Source: Atopobiaceae bacterium (GTDB lineage Bacteria; Actinomycetota; Coriobacteriia; Coriobacteriales; Atopobiaceae). From it: 43,429 nt of DNA. Position numbers and translations under genes: made by a program. Under the pieces are notes generated by a model. That model saw only the letters and a program-made list of their open reading frames with translations, was not told the DNA's origin and searched no databases. The stretch's first letter is position 1. Every line of letters starts with the position of its first letter. This document shows positions 1-7,700 of this stretch, one piece after another. The stretch covers positions 1-43,429 of the forward strand of contig JAFWMH010000051.1 of assembly GCA_017510785.1 (NCBI GenBank). Reading direction: 5' to 3'.

Positions 1-212
<212 letters not shown>

Positions 213-317
213 TTATTTATGACCCATCTGGGACCCTTGCCGTTCTTTGGCTGCACCCGAGCAGCATGTGTCGCACCTCACACCCGTTGAGATACTCCGT
301 TTCCAGCAAGTATTTGA

Positions 318-824
318 CTACACCACGTGCAGAGTTAATTTAACCTCCGATCCGTTGAGGGGCGCGCCATCGCCCAGCGTGAAACATTCGTACTTGAGCG
401 TTGCGGGATAGTCGCCTGCTTCGAGCGACTTCGCGAGCTCAATCTTGCCCACGCGCTCGCCGGGACCGACCAACTCGGAGGTCCAGAGGACCTCTCCTTC
501 GCTGGTCGCCTTGCCCTTGTCGTTGGCATTTTCGCCGTCGAGCACGAGCGTCATACGAAAGTCACAAGCGTTACGATCGGGGTTGTAGAGGTCCACCAGC
601 TGCGTCGTTTTGCCTGCGGCGAACTCAATCGTTTCGTAACCGGGGATGGCGATAGTCGCAGGCGTGGCCTGTCCCGCCACACCCTCCGACCCGCTGGTCG
701 AGGAGACCGCCGTGCTATCCCCGGCACCTGACGCAGTTGCACCCGCACCGCCCGAACATGCAGGTAGCACGCAGAGCGCAAGAACGAGCAGTACTGTAAG
801 GACTCTGTTTGATTTTGCTTTCAT
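318..824 (-). CDS. Putative surface lipoprotein of unknown function
   Basis: A 168-residue protein with a lysine/arginine n-region, a hydrophobic stretch and a lipobox (LPAC, Cys at about residue 23), then a low-complexity Gly/Ala/Ser/Thr linker typical of actinobacterial lipoproteins. The C-terminal ~110 residues are predicted beta-rich (YETIEFAAGKTTQLVDLYN, ending GSEVKLTLHVV), like a small Ig-like extracellular domain. An in-frame ATG at 872 exists, but the ATG at 824 directly precedes the signal peptide and has AAAGG upstream. It lies 153 bp upstream of the secreted ubiquitin gene on the same strand, so co-transcription is possible but not shown. I do not recognise the family; the lipoprotein call is firm, the function is not. 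Confidence 0.75.
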   Translation of the reverse strand: MKAKSNRVLTVLLVLALCVLPACSGGAGATASGAGDSTAVSSTSGSEGVAGQATPATIAIPGYETIEFAAGKTTQLVDLYNPDRNACDFRMTLVLDGENANDKGKATSEGEVLWTSELVGPGERVGKIELAKSLEAGDYPATLKYECFTLGDGAPLNGSEVKLTLHVV

Positions 825-933
825 TGAATCACGACCTTTCGTATTGAAATACCCCGCGCATGCGTACGCCATCCTAGCGGAAGGGCCTCCCTCGTATGCA
901 AAACCCGCTCAAGAGAAGCCCCCCGTTTGGAGG

Positions 934-1303
934 TTAGAACCCAAGAACTGGTCTTACGTTATAGATCTGATAATCTTGAGCGTAGGTCCACGCATCCCCG
1001 ACGCAACACCAGCCCCATGTGTCCGAGCTCTGCTCATACGGCCGGTGCGTTGCACTCCAATTCTCGTCATGCATCGCCGTTCCGCCAACACCAACAGTAA
1101 GGTATGCGTTCACGTTATCGTCGTATGTAGTGCCGTCTTGATCGGACTGCTCAGAACCCAAGCTCACGAATATCGCCTCGTAGTCGGACTTCTGCGCCAC
1201 CGCCGACCTCTTGCGCGAGCGCAGTTGCGGCCTTGGACGGCGCCACGCCAAGCGCCATCGCGCCGGACAGCGCAACCAAAAGTAGCGTCTTTTTCATCTT
1301 CAT
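934..1303 (-). pseudogene. Secreted small protein, frameshifted
   Basis: The ATG at 1303 follows GGAGG and opens a clear signal peptide (MKMKKTLLLVALSGAMALG, then APSKAATALA). This frame stops after about 50 codons. A second frame overlapping it from near 1210 encodes a coherent ~80-residue hydrophilic continuation (QKSDYEAIFVSLGSEQ, TYDDNVNAYLTVGVGG, DTWGWCCVGDAWTYAQDY) ending at 934. A single-base frameshift at about 1190-1215 would join them into a ~120-residue exported protein with a Cys-Cys pair near its end. It could be a real pseudogene, programmed frameshifting or a sequencing error. The size and export signal are reminiscent of secreted peptide toxins, but I recognise no family. Confidence 0.5.
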
Positions 1304-1992
1304 AGCGTTCCTTGCCTCCAATACCACCCTTCCCATACCGTCCTGCATAAGGATGCGCTTTACACAGGCGTCGATTGCGTTTTCGCCTTCTCAGATGCCA
1401 ACCTATCTCGCTCGGGACTCAACGCCTTCGCCATGATTCGTGGCTCCTCTGACCGGAACGCCTGAACATAGACAACAAATTACCATCTCATTGTACAGTT
1501 TTCTATATTCGTTTCGAATCGTCTCCCCAAGCGGGATAGAAGCGCACGTCAACGCGCATCCAATCGCCGATCGCCGATCAGGCGCAATTGCTAAGGACTT
1601 GTCCTCTAAGGCCGGCGCTCCCCAACATGAGTCGCGCTCTTGAGTAATGCCTGCCCCAAACCCAAGGAACGGCACCAAGGCATGGGAACGGGCAGGGTCG
1701 ACTTTACACTGAATCGCGTCCGGACTCATTGCAGATGTCGGTTTTTCGCCTTACCGACCTCTAGGCGTATATTAAGGGTCGATTTCTCGCCCACTCATGC
1801 ACTGGCAGTTTGAGAGGCCAATCCTCCGTCGGGCCATTGTCTTTCAGGTGCATTAAGTGCGAAAAAAGTTTGATTTCGATACTGACGAAGCGCTCTTGTC
1901 TGAGACAAAACCGGTGCAGGTCAGGGCGTCATACGAATCATTATATTTAGACTTGTATCTACATTTTTTCGTACTTAACGAATCTGGAAACG
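1304..1992. other. Gene-poor spacer
   Basis: No convincing gene. Open frames of up to 108 codons on the minus strand (about 1403-1729) lack a ribosome binding site, recognisable domains or codon bias. Base composition becomes AT-richer from about 1850, just before the ABC ATPase remnant, and a short plus-strand frame there may be a remnant of the same decayed locus. Confidence 0.5.
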
Positions 1993-2475
1993 TTGAATCT
2001 CACGATTCCCGCCGGAAAGAAAATCGCAGTTGTCGACGCAAGCGGGCACGGCAAGTGTACGCCCACGAAGCTCGTTTTGGGAATCGAGAAGCCAAAGTCG
2101 TACACCGCGCTCTTTGACGGTCGCAGCCTCGACAACCTCGACATTCGCTCGCATCGCCGACACGCTAGCTCCGCGTTTCAATCCAGCAGGCTCATTTCTG
2201 GTACCGTGCATTCCAATCTTTGTTTTACTACACGGCTGCTAACGGAGAAGGAGACTTGGGAGGCGACCGAAAAGTGCACCGTCCTCACGGTCGCCCATCG
2301 TCTTTCCACCGTTATGAATTGCGACCGCATCCTCGTGATGGAGGGCGGTCGCATCGTTGAAGCGGCACATACGACGAGCTTATAGCGCTCGGCGACTCCT
2401 TCGCACGGCTTGTGCGCAAGCAGGTAGCGCGAGGACTAAGCTCGCCTTTCGAAGACTACGCAGATTTCACTACGC
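1993..2475 (+). pseudogene. Decayed ABC-exporter ATPase domain (bacteriocin-export type)
   Basis: Several pieces of an ABC ATPase are readable: [13 protein letters not shown], a ruined Walker A (DASGHGKCT instead of GxSGSGKST), [13 protein letters not shown], the Q-loop-like [12 protein letters not shown], then directly [12 protein letters not shown] (H-loop) and [14 protein letters not shown]. The signature LSGGQ and Walker B DEATSALD, which should sit between the Q-loop and H-loop, are missing, so about 60-70 codons have been deleted. After GGRIVE the frame shifts again; the usual end (TYDEL-like, then GDSFARLVRKQVARG) continues in another frame. No start or membrane domain is left. The pattern resembles the NHLP-type exporter remnant at 38-40 kb. 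It is not expected to make an active transporter. Confidence 0.8.
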
Positions 2476-2889
2476 CAAGTTCGCGTACTCTTCGTCGGTT
2501 ACGCGCTCGAGCCACTCGTTCGAGGCGTTCTCGCCTTCGATCTCTAGCGCGACGTGCTGGAACCAGCTATCGGCGGCAGCGCCGTGCCAATGCTTCACGT
2601 TGGCGGGGATGTTCACCACGTCGCCCGCATGGAGCTCGCGCGCAGGCTTGCCCCACTCCTGATACCAGCCGCGCCCATACACGCAAATGAGCATTTGTCC
2701 GCCGCCCGAGGTGGCGTGATGGATGTGCCAGTCGTTGCGGCAACCCGGTGCGAAGGTTACGTTGTACGCCGGCACCTGCTCGTTGGTAAGTACCGCGAGA
2801 TACGTCTCGCCAGTAAAGTATGCGGACGCTGGGTTCACCTCACCCAGGGGAAAGTCGCTCAGCTCTTGTCCAATACGCTCGTCAATCAT
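2470..2889 (-). CDS. Cupin-domain protein
   Basis: A 139-residue single-domain cupin. The first cupin motif is visible as FAPGCRNDWHIHHATSGGGQ (metal-ligand histidines WHIHH) and the second as GDVVNIPANVKHWHGAA (HWHG), with ICVYGRGWYQEWG between them. Relatives are often annotated with carboxymuconolactone-decarboxylase partners, but only the cupin is present. The start at 2889 is chosen because GGAGG sits 5 nt upstream; an ATG at 2913 lacks this. The start overlaps the 3' end of a short membrane-peptide frame. The alpha/beta hydrolase 0.4 kb upstream on the same strand suggests a shared role in small-molecule turnover, but the substrate cannot be told. Confidence 0.88.
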   Translation of the reverse strand: MIDERIGQELSDFPLGEVNPASAYFTGETYLAVLTNEQVPAYNVTFAPGCRNDWHIHHATSGGGQMLICVYGRGWYQEWGKPARELHAGDVVNIPANVKHWHGAAADSWFQHVALEIEGENASNEWLERVTDEEYANLA

Positions 2890-3019
2890 GGTTTCCTCCG
2901 TTTGCCATCTCAATCAGTATTTTTATTATCACTACAACCACTAGCACAGCACCAAAAAGTGCCGCGACAATCAACACTTGGGCCACAAACATCATGAGTA
3001 ATATTAGTATGGCCAACAT
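2882..3019 (-). CDS. Possible 45-residue membrane peptide overlapping the cupin start
   Basis: This short frame reads MLAILILLMMFVAQVLIVAA, then a second stretch GAVLVVVVIIKILIEMANGG and NHD. It is one long hydrophobic span of about 35 residues, followed by a short polar tail. Its stop codon overlaps the first codons of the cupin gene by 8 nt, so the two could be translationally coupled, and its 3' end contains the cupin's GGAGG. There is no strong ribosome binding site for the first ATG; internal ATGs at codons 9-10 are alternatives. The composition is AT-richer than that of the neighbouring genes. A chance frame cannot be excluded. Confidence 0.35.
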   Translation of the reverse strand: MLAILILLMMFVAQVLIVAALFGAVLVVVVIIKILIEMANGGNHD

Positions 3020-3163
3020 TCGATTCACGCGATTTCGCTAGGGCCAGTATTACTTATACCACATTCTTGTTTCCGCACCCGTTCGGACTCGGGTAGCATC
3101 ACGCTGAGTGGTACCAGCACCATTGTAACCCAAATCGAACTCGAAACCCTCCTATACCCTTCG

Positions 3164-3278
3164 GCCTTCCCCGCGCGGGCAACGCGCGACCCGGTACGTC
3201 TTCGGGACCGATCCGCACCGCCCGCCTTCCCCGCGGGCATGCGCGGCCCAATTCGTCTTCGAGCTCGGTCCCGAACCG
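3164..3278. repeat. Imperfect tandem duplication, ~60-bp period
   Basis: Two adjacent copies share GCCTTCCCCGCG, a GC-rich core, then CGTCTTCG and a GGACCGATCCG / GGTCCCGAACCG tail. Copies begin at about 3164 and 3224. The copies lie just beyond the 3' end of the hydrolase gene and contain short inverted segments that could act as a terminator, but no T-run follows. Confidence 0.6.
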
Positions 3279-3286
3279 CTCTTGCC

Positions 3287-4273
3287 CTAGCTCAGGTTAG
3301 TCTCAAAGAACTCTTGCAACTTACCAAAGGGAATGTAGTCGCCGTCACCGCCGTCGTAAAGATCGCAGTGGTTGGCGCCAGGGATTATCATGAGCTCCTT
3401 ATTGTCGCCCTTCAGCAACTCGAAAGCGCCCTCGCTGAAGTAGCGCGAATGGGCATTCTCGCCGTGGATGAGAAGCACGGGAGCGTCAATCTCGCCCGCC
3501 ATGGAAAGAATGGGCTGGTTGAGGAACGAAATCGTTCCCGTCACGTTCCAACCGTCGTTGGAGTTTCCTGAGCGCTCGTGATAACCGCGCGGCGTTTTGT
3601 AGTAGGCAAAGTAGTCCTTCACGAACTGCGGGGCATCATCGGGCAGCGGGTCCACCACACCGCCGGCGCGGACGTAAGTGCCCGTTGCGTAGTCGGCCGT
3701 GCGCTGGGTGGCCCAAGCTGCGCGCTGCTCATCACGCGCTTCCTTGCTATCGGCCACTCCGAAGTATCCCTCGCGCGCGATGCGAGTCATGTCGTACATA
3801 GTGGCAGCCACCGTCGCCTTGATGCGCGGGTCGATTGCAGCGGCATTGATGGCCATGCCACCCCAACCGCAAATGCCTATTATGCCAATGCGCTCGGAAT
3901 CAACGTCCTCGCGACAACTCAGGTAGTCCACGGCCGCGCAAAAGTCCTCGGTGTTGATGTCGGGAGACGCCATGCGACGCGGCTCTCCGCCCGACTCGCC
4001 CGTGAACGACGGGTCGAACGCAATGGCAAGGAAGCCGCGCTCAGCCATCGTCTGCGCGTAGAGACCAGAGGACTGCTCCTTAACGGCTCCGAACGGACCA
4101 CTTACGGCCAACGCGGCGAGCTTGTTTGCAGCACCCTTGGGCTTGTAAAGATCGGCTGCGAGCGTAATGCCGTAACGATTACGGAAGGTTACCTTCTGGT
4201 GATCGACGAGGTCGCTCTTGGGGAAGACCTTGTCCCATTCTTGCGTAAGTTGCAGCTTTTCGGTTGCCATCAT
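3287..4273 (-). CDS. Alpha/beta hydrolase with cysteine nucleophile (dienelactone-hydrolase-like)
   Basis: A 328-residue cytoplasmic alpha/beta hydrolase. The nucleophile elbow is GICGWGG (Cys135) rather than the usual GxSxG, as in dienelactone hydrolases and a widespread family of uncharacterised bacterial hydrolases. The histidine lies in IPGANHCDLYDGG (His302), and APVLLIHGENAHS carries the expected acidic-residue strand. The N-terminal part (VTFRNRYGITLAADLYKP) is typical of this family. The start at 4273 has AGAGGAG 6 nt upstream; the next codon is also ATG. A possible promoter with TAATAC lies about 40 bp upstream. The substrate is unknown. Confidence 0.9.
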   Translation of the reverse strand: MMATEKLQLTQEWDKVFPKSDLVDHQKVTFRNRYGITLAADLYKPKGAANKLAALAVSGPFGAVKEQSSGLYAQTMAERGFLAIAFDPSFTGESGGEPRRMASPDINTEDFCAAVDYLSCREDVDSERIGIIGICGWGGMAINAAAIDPRIKATVAATMYDMTRIAREGYFGVADSKEARDEQRAAWATQRTADYATGTYVRAGGVVDPLPDDAPQFVKDYFAYYKTPRGYHERSGNSNDGWNVTGTISFLNQPILSMAGEIDAPVLLIHGENAHSRYFSEGAFELLKGDNKELMIIPGANHCDLYDGGDGDYIPFGKLQEFFETNLS

Positions 4274-4608
4274 GGTGGACTCCTCTCGTGTGTACTTGCT
4301 TCGCTATTAGTATTATCTGTGCGTACCCAAAGGATTACAAATTGTTATTGTGCATGGTTACCCATACCTGTTGTGCATACGTTTTCCAACGCGGGCGGGA
4401 ATTAGTCTGCATGTGGGGGTAATCGACCCAGGCGACCGAGGGCACACGGACGGCGACGGCGATCAGCCTTACATGTGGGAGTAATCGGCGCTTGAATTGC
4501 AAAGGGAGAGCCAACGGCATCAAAATCACCCACCCGGTCACCCACCCGAGGGCTTCGCCAACTGTTGCTTTACCATCCCTTTTGTAATTATGCGCAAATC
4601 TTGCGATA

Positions 4609-4628
4609 TGCTCCCCAAGATGCTTCAT
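4609..4628 (-). repeat. GAAGCATCTTGGGGAGCA motif, copy 1
   Basis: On the minus strand it reads ATGAAGCATCTTGGGGAGCA. It is flanked by the small palindrome CGCAAATCTTGCG. Four more copies occur at 5136, 5189 (inverted), 5619 and 30765. Confidence 0.7.
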
Positions 4629-4832
4629 AGCCGCGGGATTGGTCGCCTGCGGGTCGCCCGTACGGTCGGGCCCCGGCCAAGCGGTGACGTTCGAGCGAGT
4701 CGCCCGGCCCAAGTGTTCGGTCGAGCGAGACTGCTCGGTCCACCAACGGGCGCGTCCGGGCGGGTCGTCCGGCCATACGGGGGCGTCCGGGCGAGTCGCC
4801 CAGCCCAACTGGCGTATCCGAGCGAGGCTCGG

Positions 4833-5044
4833 CCCAAGTGTACATTCTGCCGACCCCCGAAAATATTTGATAAACAAAAGCGCGGGTAGATGGCCACATG
4901 CCCAAAAGTGATGCGGCAGAATGCGCACTGAAAGCAACCCAAAGTGTACATTTGGACGACCCCCGAAAATGTTTTATCAAAGAAAGCGCAGGTAGACGCC
5001 CATATGCTGAAAAGTCATACGGCAGAATGCACACTCCAGACTCG
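4833..5044. repeat. 106-bp tandem duplication (two diverged units)
   Basis: Units start at about 4833 and 4939. Both contain AGTGTACATT, GACCCCCGAAAAT, an AAAGCGC(G/A)GGTAGA block, TGAAAAGT/CAAAAGTGAT and CGGCAGAATGC(G/A)CACT. Each unit carries facing elements (for example TCTGCCGA and CGGCAGA), so it could form a stem. No protein is encoded across the units. Confidence 0.75.
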
Positions 5045-5135
5045 CCCTCGGTATTGGCGGCGGGGCGGGGCGGATTGGGCGGGGCAAACCTGGGCTAGGG
5101 TGGACGATTCCGGGACTCTTGCCATCGCGCAAGCT

Positions 5136-5189
5136 ATGAGGCATCTTGGAGAGCATAACCCCTGTTCTTGTCCCCCCAAGATGCTTCAT
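5136..5189. repeat. Facing pair of GAAGCATCTTGG motifs
   Basis: ATGAGGCATCTTGG at 5136 faces CCAAGATGCTTCAT ending at 5189. The pair forms a 14-bp inverted repeat with one mismatch around a ~26-nt spacer. Confidence 0.7.
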
Positions 5190-5318
5190 GATGCGCAGTC
5201 AGTCGCTCAGTCGCTCGACCCGCGCCAGTCCACCGGCAGCAGGGTTCGACGGCGGCCCCGCCGCCGGGCGCCCGTGACGGAAACGGACGGAAAAACCGGC
5301 CTCCGCAAATCGCGCTTG

Positions 5319-5397
5319 CACCCAATGCTGGCAATGGGTGCCGTTTGGGCCATTTCGGAAAGGGTGCGGGGCCGAAAATGGCCCGTTTGGCACCCAA
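5319..5397. repeat. GGGTGCC/GGCACCC palindrome, locus 1
   Basis: The arms at 5336-5355 (GGGTGCC-gttt-GGGCCATTT) and 5376-5395 (AAATGGCCC-gttt-GGCACCC) pair except for a central 4-nt bubble, enclosing a 20-nt GC-rich loop. Related sequences occur at 35055 and 43213. Confidence 0.75.
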
Positions 5398-5618
5398 CGT
5401 TGAGCGGAATCTGACGGAATATCGACCCGCGAAAGCCCCCATTTGAACGGGTCGCGCTCTTGTCAGGCCTTTCCCTCGAGACCGTCCCGACAACGGCCCG
5501 CCCTCAACATGAGCCGCGACTCCGCCCTGCGCCGGCGCGCTGGCCGTCGCAACCTGCGGCGCGCTGACCGTCCCAACCTGCACCTACGCGCTGGCCGTCG
5601 CAACATGCATCTGCGACT

Positions 5619-5638
5619 ATGAAGCATCTTGGGAAGCA
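5619..5638 (+). repeat. GAAGCATCTTGG motif, copy 4
   Basis: Reads ATGAAGCATCTTGGGAAGCA, followed by AATCTTGCGA, which is half of the palindrome seen beside copy 1. Confidence 0.65.
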
Positions 5639-5724
5639 AATCTTGCGAATGTGGCCTGCATGAGGCCTCGTAGTTGCTGGACGCAGGGTTCCTGCAGCGA
5701 GTCCTTCCTCTCGCTACATAAAGA

Positions 5725-5908
5725 ATAGTGGGCACGTAGTTTTACACACTTTGCAAAATACCAGTTGGCGGACGTGTTTTAACAAGTTACGCAACATCAT
5801 GTGCCCACTGTGTATTTTAGCCAGTGGGCACATGATGTTGCGTCATTTATGTACAGAACCCCGTGAGCTGGAGTTTTGTACGTACATTCAAAATGACGTG
5901 CCCACTAT
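5725..5908. repeat. 184-bp long-hairpin element, copy 1
   Basis: The ends are ATAGTGGGCACG and CGTGCCCACTAT. In the middle is a perfect 20-bp inverted repeat (5791-5810 GCAACATCATGTGCCCACTG, 5822-5841 its complement) around an 11-nt AT-rich loop. The intervening arms also pair imperfectly, so the whole element can fold into one ~85-bp-armed hairpin with four GTGGGCAC boxes. It has no coding capacity. Copies 2 and 3 (36327, 42807) have exactly the same length. It is either a MITE-like mobile element or a structured RNA/DNA element. Confidence 0.85.
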
Positions 5909-6064
5909 TTCATCATGAGTCAAATTAAACGACATGAAGCAATTGACCATTTGCAATTCAAAAACGCCCAGCGCACGAATCTGCATAAGCTCTCAAACGG
6001 CATTCATGAATTCCCATGTTTTAAAATGAGCGAACACGTCCGAAGGCATGTGCGGAACGCCGCG

Positions 6065-6721
6065 CTATGCCCGCGCCTCCACAAAGCGAAGCCGCTGGTC
6101 GATTATTGCCTGATCGGCAAAGCAGTACTGCACGACGAGACCTGCCGGATCGATGAGCTCCGCAAGCTCTTTTGCCAGCGCGGGCATGGAACAAATCATC
6201 TCGACTTCCTCGGTGGCAATCCACGCTCGCACCACGGCCGGACAACCAAAGTCGGCAACTTCCGTCTCGTCCGTAAAACCAGCACGCACTCCTCGCTTCG
6301 CCACAGGGCCGTCAAAGCCGGGAACCTCCGTCCGACCCATGCGACAAAACCTTATATACGAAGCCCACGCAGCGATGCCCGCGACGCTCGCCTCAAAGCG
6401 CAGCCCAAATGCGCCGTCATAAGCAGTGGAAGAAGCGGCAATTGCTTCCGACCCGTAACCGAGAAGCTGTTCACCAACGCGCATCGGAGAAGAAGCCACC
6501 ACTTCCGACCCCCACGTCAACCACGGCAATCCGTGCTCATCAAACTCGAAGACCGAAACCGTCGCCGTGCCCCCAGTCCGACGCGCACGCGAAACAGCTC
6601 GCTGACGTGCCACATCCTCGTCATCAGTAAGGTAGAACCCTCGGCCAAGGTCGGCAAAGCCCTGATTTCGCTCAACTACTGGACGCGTAACAGCCACGTC
6701 GGACCCATGATACAAGCGCAT
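6065..6721 (-). CDS. DUF3990 protein, ADP-ribosyltransferase-like
   Basis: A 218-residue protein beginning MRLYHGSDVAV, with DLGRGFYLTDDEDVARQRA at about residues 26-44. The pair LYHGS and GxGFYLT defines the DUF3990 family, which shares the ADP-ribosyltransferase-like fold signature (a strand carrying an aromatic-HG motif, then a Tyr/Phe-rich NAD-binding strand). Whether it modifies protein, DNA or RNA is not known. The ATG at 6721 has AAGGAG 5 nt upstream. It lies 48 bp downstream of the Sel1/TPR gene and is probably in one operon with it. A self-contained toxin or effector role is inference; no recognisable antitoxin follows. Confidence 0.8.
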   Translation of the reverse strand: MRLYHGSDVAVTRPVVERNQGFADLGRGFYLTDDEDVARQRAVSRARRTGGTATVSVFEFDEHGLPWLTWGSEVVASSPMRVGEQLLGYGSEAIAASSTAYDGAFGLRFEASVAGIAAWASYIRFCRMGRTEVPGFDGPVAKRGVRAGFTDETEVADFGCPAVVRAWIATEEVEMICSMPALAKELAELIDPAGLVVQYCFADQAIIDQRLRFVEARA

Positions 6722-6769
6722 ATCAACTCCTTGCTAAAGCACTCCCAAGAGGAAAGCCGAGGGATTGTT

Positions 6770-7507
6770 TCACTTTGATTCCTTGTCGACGATGTCGGCA
6801 AGGTATTGCTTCGCCGTTTCGTCGCCGCCAAACTCGGCAGCAGCGCGAAACACCTTTTCGGCCGCGGAGTCATCGCCCTTGCTCTGGTTGGTGAGCGCTA
6901 CCGCTACGAGTCCACTGCAGGCCGCAGACTTTTGGTCGGCAATCTCGGGATAAACCTTCGAAACAAACACCGCCATCGTGGCGTACGTCTCGGCAGGTGA
7001 CTTACAACCCAGGTCGGCGTTTACATGGTCCAACATGCACTTCCGGCACAGCATTCCAGCACGCTCGCTGCCCAAGAGCTCTGCCTGGTGGAACAGCCGC
7101 GCACCCTCCGTGTAGTCCTGAGGAACCCCAAGCCCACGCGCATAAAAACTGCCAAGATTGTACAAAGCGGTAACATCCGGCCCGAGCTGCAATACGCTCG
7201 CATACGCAGTCGCGGCCGACTCGTAATCGCGAGCAGCAAGCGCGACCTCCCCCAAGTAAAGTAACGACTTCGTCACGTCCTCGGGGCTCATCTGCTTTTC
7301 GTCATGCGAATGGCTATGGCTGTGCTTGCCCAACCCACGATGGTCGTGGCCGCCCAGCTCGCGGTCGCTCGCGTTCGGCTCGCAGTCGTGGCCGCCCAGC
7401 TCACGGTCACGCGCGTCCGACCCGTGGGCATGCCCGCCCGAATCCTGCTTGTATTCGTTCAAAAGAACCGCCCCCACAAAAAAGCTCTCGCATATCTTCC
7501 GGCCCAT
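6770..7507 (-). CDS. Sel1/TPR-repeat protein with histidine-rich N-terminus
   Basis: A 245-residue soluble protein. Residues ~20-72 are unusual: RELGGHD occurs twice, followed by KHSHSHSHDEKQ, a likely metal-binding or flexible region. Residues ~80-240 form helical repeats of TPR/Sel1 type (YLGEVALAARDYESAATAY; YNLGSFYARGLGVPQDYTEG; KVFRAAAEFGGDETAKQYLA). Such repeats act as protein-protein scaffolds. The start at 7507 has AAGGT 5 nt upstream. The DUF3990 gene follows closely, so it may be the partner or chaperone of that protein; this is context only. Confidence 0.78.
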   Translation of the reverse strand: MGRKICESFFVGAVLLNEYKQDSGGHAHGSDARDRELGGHDCEPNASDRELGGHDHRGLGKHSHSHSHDEKQMSPEDVTKSLLYLGEVALAARDYESAATAYASVLQLGPDVTALYNLGSFYARGLGVPQDYTEGARLFHQAELLGSERAGMLCRKCMLDHVNADLGCKSPAETYATMAVFVSKVYPEIADQKSAACSGLVAVALTNQSKGDDSAAEKVFRAAAEFGGDETAKQYLADIVDKESK

Positions 7508-7700
7508 TGTACCTTACGAAGAGAATTGGCGTCCCGCCGCCACTCCCAACTCCTCCCCATAACCCATCGATTTATTGCAACTGCGCGACAGATTGCTTAT
7601 CGAACGCTGTAGCATCCCCGTACTCCATTACTATCCAACGTGCTTTGTCCATAGAAGCGGCAAAACGGCCGCCGCAAGAGAAGGAAGGATAAACAAACCC

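Larger units (their letters stand above)
4274..6064. other. Repeat-rich intergenic island
   Basis: Nearly 1.8 kb without a credible gene. Frames of 60-200 codons on both strands overlap one another, lack ribosome binding sites and are explained by the repeats. From left to right it holds a GAAGCATCTTGG motif, a GC-rich run with repeated GTCCGGGCG / GAGTCGCCC words (about 4690-4830), a 106-bp tandem duplication, a facing pair of GAAGCATCTTGG motifs, a GGGTGCC palindrome, CGCGCTGGCCGTCGCAAC-type short repeats (about 5535-5605), another GAAGCATCTTGG copy and the first 184-bp hairpin element. Confidence 0.75.

Noticed and set aside
1403..1729. 108-codon minus-strand frame
   Set aside because: No ribosome binding site, no recognisable domain and atypical codon use.
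3578..4405. 275-codon plus-strand frame opposite the hydrolase
   Set aside because: Antisense shadow of a well-supported gene.
4335..5583. Frames of 130-200 codons in the repeat island
   Set aside because: Overlapping frames on both strands follow repeat sequence (RPARTRPLV-type words) and no start signal supports them.
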